DNA from: an uncultured Clostridium sp.
Lineage (GTDB): Bacteria; Bacillota; Clostridia; Peptostreptococcales; Peptostreptococcaceae
Direction: 5' to 3'
DNA length: 5,461 nt
Assembly (NCBI GenBank): GCA_900550335.1
Contig: URRU01000125.1
Span: 1 to 5,461 of the forward strand
Position 1 is the first letter of the stretch, and each line of letters starts with the position of its first letter. Shown piece after piece: positions 1-5,461 of the stretch. The notes beneath the pieces are model-generated. The model made no database searches. It saw only the letters and a list, made by a program, of their open reading frames with translations, and had not been told where the DNA came from. Position numbers and translations under genes: made by a program.

Positions 1-550
1 CATAAAAATCTTCAATTTTACTTGAAAATGTATTTAAAAATACAATTATCAAAGTATTTGTAATCACCGCCAATGATATGTATATTTTGTATTTATTTTT
101 ATTATAAAATTCGTTTAATCTATTGTAGAAACATACACCTATAAAAATAATCGTGGAGCTTATTATTAAGTCCATTAAACATGTAGTATAGGCATTGTAT
201 TTTAGTGACATAGATATTATCCAATAAATAGAGGACTCTATCAGAATATATAAAAAACTGTAGATAAATGAGATTATAACTATACTTCTGGTATCTAAAT
301 CATAGATAAATCTACAAATCAGAGTAAGCATAATTATAATAGCCGCTAATATTTGAAATCTTACCATTCCAAAAGGAAGACCCATAAATACAATCATTGT
401 CGCTGTTACAATATAGGTAACTATACTTCTAAAATCTTTTCCTAATTTAAAATAATATCCTCTTTTATTCATAAGTATTAAAAAGCTGACTACAAATAAC
501 AACATATTTATAGAAGATAAAACTCTATATACGCTATACAAATTTAACAT
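1..550 (-). CDS. AgrC-like sensor histidine kinase, N-terminal membrane domain (partial, runs off left edge)
   Basis: I translated this by hand from the ATG at 548-550; the frame stays open for 183 codons to the window edge. The visible part is almost entirely hydrophobic, with about six likely membrane helices near residues 9-27, 43-61, 64-82, 88-107, 124-142 and 155-175. They are separated by short charged loops such as NKRGYYFKLGKDFR and YNRLNEFYNKNKYK. Such a multi-helix N-terminus directly after a LytTR regulator is the usual layout of AgrC/VirS-type peptide-sensing kinases. Their HATPase domain would follow and is outside the window, so the kinase assignment rests on context and topology. 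The start overlaps the last 7 bp of the regulator gene, with AGAGGA about 7 nt upstream, so the two are probably translationally coupled. The signal is unknown; no agrB or agrD gene is visible. Confidence 0.8.
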   Translation of the reverse strand, partial: MLNLYSVYRVLSSINMLLFVVSFLILMNKRGYYFKLGKDFRSIVTYIVTATMIVFMGLPFGMVRFQILAAIIIMLTLICRFIYDLDTRSIVIISFIYSFLYILIESSIYWIISMSLKYNAYTTCLMDLIISSTIIFIGVCFYNRLNEFYNKNKYKIYISLAVITNTLIIVFLNTFSSKIEDFY

Positions 551-1254
551 AGCTTATCCTCTATCATATCAAAAAACTTATCTTTTATTTCTTTATATTT
601 ATTTCTGCTCAATGGCACCTCTTCCTCATTAGAAAGAATAGTACTATACCTTTTTATACTTTTTATGTATTCCAAGTTTAGAAGATAGCTTTTATGACAT
701 CTAACAAATACATCGTTGTTTATTTCATTTTCAAAGTTATTCATTGTCCCTTTTGTTGTATATACTTTATCCAATGTGTGTATGATTATATCATTTCTTT
801 GAACTTCGATATACATTATATCCTTTAAGCTTAATTTTATACTTGTATCCCCTTCTCTTATTACAATACTTCTTTTAATGAGATTTATATCACTCAAACA
901 ATTTATTAAACTAACTTTTAAATCATCATATTTAACAGGCTTCAACAAATATCTATATGCCTTTACCTCATATCCCTCTAATGCATATTCTGCAAATGAA
1001 GTAATAAAAATTATCTCTACTTTATTATCTACTTTCCTGATTTCTCTAGCAGTTTCCATCCCATCTATTCCGTCCATTTGTATATCCAATAAAATAATAT
1101 CTGTATCGTTATTATAGGATTCTATTAAATTCTCTCCAGAATTATATATTTTTATTTCATATTCTATTTTTAAATCATCTAATATTTTAATCACATTTTT
1201 ATTTATAAACTCTTGATCATTTATATCATTTTCACAAATTACTATATTTAACAA
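544..1254 (-). CDS. LytTR-family response regulator (AgrA/VirR type)
   Basis: This is a cytoplasmic DNA-binding response regulator, 236 aa from the preferred start. In that numbering the receiver domain covers about residues 1-115. It has the acidic pocket in ICEND (E8, D10), the likely phosphoacceptor D57 in LLDIQMDG, the conserved T85 in ITSF, and K105 in LLKP. A LytTR DNA-binding domain follows from about 128 to 230, with typical segments IMYIEVQRNDI, FVRCHKSYLLNLEYI and VPLSRNKYKEI. An in-frame ATG lies six codons upstream at 1270-1272. However, a GGAGG motif sits between it and a TTG at 1252-1254, 6 nt before the TTG, and MLNIVICEND is the usual N-terminus of this family, so I chose the TTG. 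The gene is transcribed from its own promoter at 1303-1331 and overlaps the following membrane kinase gene, its presumed partner. Its target genes cannot be read from this window. Confidence 0.93.
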   Translation of the reverse strand: MLNIVICENDINDQEFINKNVIKILDDLKIEYEIKIYNSGENLIESYNNDTDIILLDIQMDGIDGMETAREIRKVDNKVEIIFITSFAEYALEGYEVKAYRYLLKPVKYDDLKVSLINCLSDINLIKRSIVIREGDTSIKLSLKDIMYIEVQRNDIIIHTLDKVYTTKGTMNNFENEINNDVFVRCHKSYLLNLEYIKSIKRYSTILSNEEEVPLSRNKYKEIKDKFFDMIEDKLC

Positions 1255-1260
1255 CTCTTT

Positions 1261-1265
1261 CCTCC
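1261..1265 (-). promoter_or_regulatory. Ribosome binding site of the LytTR regulator, decides a TTG start
   Basis: On the minus strand GGAGG lies 6 nt before the TTG at 1252-1254. The only nearby in-frame ATG (1270-1272) is upstream of this motif and has no Shine-Dalgarno sequence before it, only an A/T-rich stretch. The motif would otherwise be inside the coding sequence as codons of Trp-Arg. Confidence 0.8.
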
Positions 1266-1302
1266 ATTGCATATAATTTTTTATGATGTAATATTCAATT
1301 TA

Positions 1303-1331
1303 ATCTTAGCTTACACATTTACTTATGTCAA
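1303..1331 (-). promoter_or_regulatory. Sigma-A type promoter of the two-component operon
   Basis: The minus strand carries a perfect -35 box TTGACA (1326-1331), a 17-nt spacer and a 4/6 -10 box TAAGAT (1303-1308). The predicted transcript would start near 1295 and have a leader of about 40 nt before the TTG start. The -35 box overlaps the 10-bp perfect palindrome GTCAATTGAC (1327-1336), which could be an operator. The promoter sits immediately downstream of the terminator of the preceding operon, so the two-component genes look like an independent unit. Identified by eye only. Confidence 0.65.
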
Positions 1332-1337
1332 TTGACT

Positions 1338-1385
1338 AAAAAAAGAAGTGACTATCATTCATTTATATTTTAGTCACTTCTTTTT
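1338..1385 (-). terminator. Rho-independent terminator after the ABC exporter operon
   Basis: A perfect 15-bp inverted repeat pairs 1340-1354 with 1371-1385 (arm AAAAAGAAGTGACTA) around a 16-nt loop. Read on the minus strand, the hairpin ends in a run of seven T (1338-1344). It therefore fits termination of transcription coming from the cydC-like gene through the palindrome at 1406-1619. On the plus strand the hairpin is followed by TTTTTATTTA, so it could work in both directions, but no plus-strand gene is seen nearby. Confidence 0.88.
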
Positions 1386-1405
1386 ATTTACTTAATTTTT
1401 CTGTT

Positions 1406-1619
1406 ATCATATTAAAATATTGTCGCAATCTATATTTCAGCAACTAAAAATTTTGGATGCCAACATGAATTAAATTGCTCGACAATTCTGCAAGCGCCCC
1501 ACAACCGCTAAATGTGTTACATAAATGTGTGGGGCGCTGAAGCCTGGAGAGCAATTAATCGTGTTGGATGCAAAATTTATTGCTGAAAATAATTGCGACA
1601 CCCTATATTTTACTATGAT
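1406..1619. repeat. 214-bp nested imperfect palindrome (MITE-like element or structured RNA)
   Basis: The stretch between the cydC-like gene and its terminator folds back on itself almost completely. Paired arms from outside in: 1406-1420 with 1605-1619 (14 of 15); TGTCGCAAT 1421-1429 with 1592-1600; TTTCAGCAA 1435-1443 with 1580-1588; AAATTTTG 1448-1455 with 1571-1578; CCAACA 1460-1465 with 1562-1567; AATTGCTC 1473-1480 with 1549-1556; AGCGCCCCACA 1493-1503 with 1528-1538. Short unpaired bulges separate the arms and the apical loop is 1504-1527. The inner arm is far more GC-rich than the surroundings. There is no reading frame of note inside. I found no clear direct target duplication at the edges. 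It could be a small non-autonomous inverted-repeat element, or a structured 3' UTR/non-coding RNA made with the exporter transcript. The pairing is certain; the nature is open. Confidence 0.85.
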
Positions 1620-3307
1620 GCTCTTCCATTATTCATATTTATTACTCTATCTGCAATTTTCATTGTAGATTTTCTATGAGATACAATTACAATCGTCTTT
1701 TTCTCTCTTTCTTCATTTAACACCTTTAAAATAGCTCCTTCATTTAAACTATCTAAATTACTAGTAGGCTCATCTAGCAGAATAATGTCGCTATCGTGTA
1801 AAAATGCTCTAGCTATACCTATTCTCTGTCTTTCCCCACCAGAAAGCCGATGATGTCCTTCACCTATTATAGTGTCGTATCCATTTGGAAGACTTTCAAT
1901 AAATTCGTGTATATTAGCCTTCTTACAAGCCTCTATCACATCTTCATCAGATACATTTAAATTGGCAAGTTTTACATTATTCTTTATACTATCTACAAAT
2001 AAATATGTATCCTGAATTACATAACTTTCAGAATCTCTTAAATCACTAGTATTCCAATCTTTTATATTTGTTCCAGATATATTTATCTCCCCTGATGATG
2101 TATCAAAGAATCTCATCATAAGTTTAAGCAGTGTAGATTTTCCAGAGCCACTCTTTCCAGAAATCCCTACAATTTCTCCCTTTGCAATATTCATACTAAC
2201 ATTATCTAAAATAACTTCATCTAGATTTGTATTATATGCAAAGTTTACATTTTTACATTCAATTAATTTTGCATTGCTTTCATTTAATTTTCCTGCGATA
2301 GACATGCTTTCATTTCCTTCAACTTCTTCTATTAAAGGAGTTTCTTCAAGTATGTTTAATATTCTATCTCCACTCGCAAATGTATGAAGAAGATTATTTG
2401 CAAGATTGCTAAGTGCTGTAACTGGCCCAAAAGAACCAAGTAGTCCTATAGTACAAATAACTGTACCCTCATTGCTAATCATTCCTTTTGAATTTAGATA
2501 TACGCAAGTTAAAAGCATTATTAAAGAAAATCCTATTATTAAACTATCACAACTTCCTCTAGATCTACCTTCACATTTCTTTAAATCATCGTTTAATTCT
2601 GCTAAGTAGTCGCTCTGTCTATCTATTTCTTCAATTCTATCTTTTCCATATCCATACTGAATTACTTCTCTAAGTCCTCTTATACTATCTAATAAATATG
2701 TGTTTATCTCACCAAACCGTCCTCTATATGTGCTTCCTGCTTTTTTCCCCATATTACTAGTTATCATTGGAAGTATTGCACCTACAGATATATAAGCCAC
2801 AAGTGCAATAAGTGCAGCAATTATACTATACTGAGCAAAGAATACAACCATTATTAAACAAGTGATAAATGCTATACATACAGGTGAAATTGTATGTGCA
2901 TAGAATACTTCTAAAAGCTCTATATCACTAGTTATTATAGATATTAAATTCCCTTTATCCTTACCTTCTAGTTTTGCTGGAGCCAATTTTCTAAGTGCTT
3001 TAAATACTTTATCTCTTATTATAGCAAGTAGTTTGAATGCTATATAATGGTTTGAAGCCTGTTCTCCATATCTAAGCGCTCCTCTTAAAACTGCCATAAT
3101 TCCAACAGCTATAAACACAGTTTTTAAACTTATACTACTCTCTCCAATTATAGAAAGTAGCCCATATCCACCCATTATAGCTATAAATATAGCACATAAA
3201 AATCCTACTACCCCAAGCAGTATAGCCATTATCATTATGGGAAGCATAGGCTTAACAAGGCCTATAAGCTGCATAACAATCTGCATTCCACTTCTTTTTC
3301 TTTCCAT
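1613..3307 (-). CDS. cydC: CydC-like ABC exporter half-transporter (permease fused to ATPase)
   Basis: This 564-aa inner-membrane half-transporter has an N-terminal six-helix exporter domain (about residues 15-315) and a C-terminal ATPase domain (about 348-560). The permease has CydC-type segments: ALRYGEQASNHYIAF (77-91), LRKLAPAKLEG (105-115) and SDIELLEVFYAHTISP (127-142). The ATPase has Walker A GKSGSGKST (384-392), Q-loop Q432, signature LSGGERQR (488-495), Walker B IILLDE (508-513), D-loop SNLD (516-519) and switch H544, so its nucleotide site is complete. CydC normally pairs with CydD to export cysteine/glutathione or handle haem for cytochrome maturation. That substrate is family knowledge, not shown here. 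AGGAGG (3315-3320) lies 7 nt before the ATG, and the start shares one base with the stop of the cydD-like gene. Its partner is broken, so its activity is doubtful. Its last two codons and stop lie in the outer arm of the palindrome. Confidence 0.87.
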   Translation of the reverse strand: MERKRSGMQIVMQLIGLVKPMLPIMIMAILLGVVGFLCAIFIAIMGGYGLLSIIGESSISLKTVFIAVGIMAVLRGALRYGEQASNHYIAFKLLAIIRDKVFKALRKLAPAKLEGKDKGNLISIITSDIELLEVFYAHTISPVCIAFITCLIMVVFFAQYSIIAALIALVAYISVGAILPMITSNMGKKAGSTYRGRFGEINTYLLDSIRGLREVIQYGYGKDRIEEIDRQSDYLAELNDDLKKCEGRSRGSCDSLIIGFSLIMLLTCVYLNSKGMISNEGTVICTIGLLGSFGPVTALSNLANNLLHTFASGDRILNILEETPLIEEVEGNESMSIAGKLNESNAKLIECKNVNFAYNTNLDEVILDNVSMNIAKGEIVGISGKSGSGKSTLLKLMMRFFDTSSGEINISGTNIKDWNTSDLRDSESYVIQDTYLFVDSIKNNVKLANLNVSDEDVIEACKKANIHEFIESLPNGYDTIIGEGHHRLSGGERQRIGIARAFLHDSDIILLDEPTSNLDSLNEGAILKVLNEEREKKTIVIVSHRKSTMKIADRVINMNNGRAS

Positions 3308-4859
3308 TACATAGCCTCCTCTCTAGTATATAATTCTAATTCTTTCTGAGCTGTGTACATTTTTTCGTACTGCCCTTTTCTTTCCATAAGCTCTTTATGA
3401 GTTCCTCTTTCTATAATATTTCCCGAATCCATCATGTATATCTCATCACTTTCTACAACATTTGCAAGACGGTGTGTAATCTGTATAACAGTTTTTTCTC
3501 GATTTAATCTTTTGATTAAATCTACTATTATCTCTTCACTTTCTACGTCTATGTTGCTTGTAGCTTCATCGAATATGTATATCTCACTATCGTGAAGTAA
3601 TGCTCTCGCTATACAAAGTCTCTGTCTCTGTCCCCCTGATAAATTGCTCGCCTGCTCAGCAATCTTAGTATCTAATCTAAAGTACTCTTTCCACATCCAG
3701 ATTCCCCTACAATAGATACAAAAGAGTTTTTAGGTATTTCAAATGATATTCCCTTTATAACATTTTTACCTTCTTCATATCCAAATTCTATATTTTCTCC
3801 GGATATATACGCTTTATCCTCTACCTTTTTGTCCATAGAAGATTCTTCTTTTAAATTAGAATCTTCTCTTTCATTTGTAGAATTTATTTTTTCTACAATA
3901 GAATCTTCTTCCATATCTATAAGTCTAAACATTTTTTCGCTTGCAGCCATACCATTCATAGCTATGTGGAAGAATGATCCAAGTAATCTAAGCGGTATAA
4001 AGAACTCAGCAGATAAAAGTATTATCGCAAGTGCCTGAGAAAACTCTATATTTCCCTGTACAAACTCTAAACTTGCAAATATAACCCCTAATGCACTTCC
4101 TACGTATGCAATTAAGTCCATTAATGTAACTGAGTTTAGCTGCATTGTAAGAACTTTCATTGTTATTCTTCTAAAGTTTTCTGCATCTACATTCATTTCC
4201 TCGTTTTTGAATTCGTCGCTCTTGTATACCTTAAGTGTTGTAAGTCCCTGCATATTATCTAAGAAATGGTCTCCAAGCTGAACATAGCTTCCCCAGTATT
4301 TTGCAAGTAACTTCTTGGCAAACTTCTGTATCCGTATTATTGAAATAGGTATAAGTGGTACACATATAAATAGTACAAATGCTGTCTTTAAGCTCATAAA
4401 TGACACTAGAACAAATAATGTCATAGGAGCTAATAAACTATAAAATAACTGTGGTAAATACTTACTAAAGTATATTTCTAGCTGCTCAACACCCTCTGCA
4501 GATACCTGCAGTATCTCTGAAGTTGAGAACTTTTCCTGATATTTATCTCCTATTTTTAATAATTTTTCGTAAATCATGTGTCTTAACTTCTTCTTTACAA
4601 CCTTGCTCGATTCCCCTGAATATACTGATTCTTTATACATAACAACATGTCTTATTGCCATAACTACAATAAATATAATAGCTGTTTTTATTATTTCCCC
4701 TGTATCTACTCCACCATTTATAGCTTTTTGAAGTAATCCTGTCAGTGTAAATACCATCACTATGTTACATATTAATGCTATCCACTGTAAAAATACCTGT
4801 TGTTTTATGTATTTTTTAGTATCCCCCATTTCATTTATAAGTCTTTTATTTATCATCAT
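3307..4859 (-). pseudogene. cydD: CydD-like ABC exporter half-transporter, disrupted by an internal out-of-frame deletion
   Basis: The 5' part (3672-4859, 395 codons) encodes a full exporter membrane domain with CydD-type segments: YLPQLFYSLLAP (134-145), CVPLIPISI (166-174), GDHFLDNMQGLTTLKVY (196-212) and SAEFFIPLRLLGSFFH (283-298). It continues into the ATPase domain up to Walker A GESGCGKST (385-393), then Leu-Asp and a TAG stop at 3672-3674. The remainder continues one frame back (3307-3696): LDTKIAEQASN, signature LSGGQRQR, Walker B IYIFDE, D-loop SNID and the H-loop His. Aligned by eye to the CydC-like neighbour, about 83-84 codons are missing, including the Q-loop and the helical subdomain start. 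The frames require a net loss of 1 mod 3 bases, for example about 250. The ATG at 3694-3696 lies inside the Walker A codons and is not a credible separate gene start. A ribosome site AGGAG (4870-4874) precedes the ATG by 10 nt. A repetitive acidic/serine linker (about 316-350) joins the two domains. Confidence 0.88.
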
Positions 4860-4905
4860 AGTCTTAAATCTCCTATCAATCTAACTTTTTAGGCTTTAAA
4901 TTTTA

Positions 4906-5268
4906 TTATGCCCTAACTGTTTTAACCTTAAATATAAAGTAGTAATATTTAAAAGCTATAAGAGCAAGTATAGTCATTCTTCCGTATATATTGCTCATTG
5001 AGAAAAACGCTCCTAAAAGTAATATAGATGCAAAAGCTAATATATAGACTTTTGTGTTCATCTTCATTTCTCTGTTATTTACAAAATCTTCAAGGTGATT
5101 TTTATAAAGTTTTGTTTTCTTAAACCAAGCATCTAATTTTTTACTTCCTTTAGCAAAGCAAACTGCTGCTACTAATAAAAATGGTGTTGTAGGTAGCACA
5201 GGAAGAACTATTCCTATTGAGCCTATTACCATTGCTATAAATCCTAAAACAATATATACTATCTTCAT
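4906..5268 (-). CDS. DUF454/YbaN-family small inner-membrane protein
   Basis: This is a 120-aa membrane protein. It has hydrophobic segments at about residues 2-22, 28-39, 73-91 and 97-114. The family hallmark GIVLPVLPTTPF (19-30) is followed by a CFAKGSKKLDAWF-type stretch (37-49), which is how DUF454 (YbaN-like) proteins read. The length fits the family. Its molecular function is not known. The frame is open further upstream to 5343, but AGGAGG at 5278-5283 lies 9 nt before the ATG at 5266-5268, and the hydrophobic N-terminus MKIVYIVLGF begins there, so I chose this start. The start overlaps the stop of the preceding membrane gene as ATGA. A 46-nt gap separates its stop from the cydD-like gene, so the four genes are likely co-transcribed. 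DUF454 genes near respiratory or metal/haem transport genes would fit this context, but that is inference. Confidence 0.88.
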   Translation of the reverse strand: MKIVYIVLGFIAMVIGSIGIVLPVLPTTPFLLVAAVCFAKGSKKLDAWFKKTKLYKNHLEDFVNNREMKMNTKVYILAFASILLLGAFFSMSNIYGRMTILALIAFKYYYFIFKVKTVRA

Positions 5269-5461
5269 ATCAAAACTCCTCCTATGTGTATTATTATTAA
5301 AATCGTTGATATAACTGCAAATAATCTGTGTAAAGTTGCCCATTTTTCTTTGTTAATTTTTCTAAATACTATTAGAATAGACATTAAGAGTATAAACATC
5401 CAGGCTATTTTCCCAGACATCATACCTTCTGTAGCTCCATTTTTTATGGCAATGATTCCAT
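5265..5461 (-). CDS. C-terminal end of a small membrane protein with a His-13-His helix (partial, runs off right edge)
   Basis: I translated this by hand; the visible frame is 64 residues ending at TGA 5265-5267 and continues past the right edge. It has two hydrophobic segments, about 18-33 (IAWMFILLMSILIVF) and 45-64. The second begins with WATLHR and ends with IIIHIGGVLI. The two histidines (44 and 58 of the visible part) are separated by 13 residues. That spacing is known from membrane cytochromes and ferric-reductase-like proteins that hold two haems across the membrane. I do not recognise the exact family; a b-type haem protein is a suggestion only. The stop overlaps the DUF454 start as ATGA, and that gene's ribosome site lies within this coding sequence, which supports both reading frames and translational coupling. 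Confidence 0.7.
   Translation of the reverse strand, partial: GIIAIKNGATEGMMSGKIAWMFILLMSILIVFRKINKEKWATLHRLFAVISTILIIIHIGGVLI
5278..5283 (-). promoter_or_regulatory. Ribosome binding site of the DUF454 gene, decides its start
   Basis: A perfect AGGAGG on the minus strand sits 9 nt upstream of the ATG at 5266-5268. It lies inside the last codons of the preceding gene. It rules out the longer in-frame reading from 5343, whose first 25 residues are polar and unlike the family. Confidence 0.85.

Noticed and set aside
878..1117. Plus-strand reading frame of 79 codons
   Set aside because: It lies entirely opposite the LytTR regulator, whose conserved residues account for the sequence; it has no ribosome site and no recognisable motif.
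1406..1619. CRISPR array or riboswitch
   Set aside because: The repeats are inverted and nested, not direct and spaced. The element lies after the gene's stop and before a terminator, about 110 nt or more upstream of the next gene and before its promoter, so it cannot be the leader of the regulator.
2406..2609. Plus-strand reading frame of 67 codons
   Set aside because: It is the antisense shadow of the membrane domain of the cydC-like gene.
3307..3696. A separate 129-aa ATPase gene starting at the ATG 3694-3696
   Set aside because: The ATG is part of the Walker A codons read in another frame. The product would lack Walker A and Q-loop, and the sequence is plainly the displaced 3' end of the cydD-like gene.
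3672..3700. Programmed -1 frameshift joining the two cydD-like fragments
   Set aside because: No X XXY YYZ slippery heptamer is present in the right frame, and joining the frames would still leave about 83-84 ATPase residues missing.
3829..4038. Plus-strand reading frame of 69 codons, serine-rich
   Set aside because: It is the antisense of the acidic linker and last helix of the cydD-like gene; the serine richness mirrors Glu/Asp codons on the other strand.
4873..4912. Hairpin between the DUF454 and cydD-like genes (TTAGG...CCTAA)
   Set aside because: The stem is only 5-6 bp with an AT-only loop and no T-run after it on the minus strand, so it is not supported as a terminator or attenuator.

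Overview
The window is AT-rich, and every gene I can support lies on the minus strand with strong AGGAGG-type ribosome binding sites. This base composition, the AgrA/AgrC-like regulators and the gene families suggest a low-GC Firmicute of the class Clostridia, possibly related to Peptostreptococcaceae. That placement is inference; no marker gene is present to fix it.

Reading in the direction of transcription (right to left), the first block is an operon-like run. It begins with the end of a small membrane protein that has two histidines 13 residues apart in its last helix (5265-5461). A DUF454/YbaN-type membrane protein follows (4906-5268, start and stop overlapping as ATGA). Next come the two halves of a CydD/CydC-like heterodimeric ABC exporter (3307-4859 and 1613-3307, stop and start overlapping as TAATG). 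The CydD-like half is broken: about 83-84 codons between Walker A and the LSGGQ signature are gone, and the remainder is in another frame. The CydC-like half looks intact. CydDC of other bacteria exports cysteine/glutathione or binds haem in support of cytochrome assembly, so loss of one half should inactivate the pair.

After the cydC-like stop codon lies a 214-bp nested imperfect palindrome (1406-1619), whose outermost arm runs into the last codons of that gene. It is followed by a perfect 15-bp-stem terminator (1340-1385).

The second block is a separately promoted two-component system. A TTGACA-N17-TAAGAT promoter (1303-1331) precedes a LytTR-type response regulator that most likely starts at a TTG codon (544-1254). 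This overlaps by 7 bp the start of an AgrC-like membrane sensor histidine kinase that runs off the left edge (1-550).

The two items most worth attention are the long palindrome, which could be a MITE-like element or a structured RNA, and the deletion in the cydD-like gene. I see no complete novel multi-gene system in this window.
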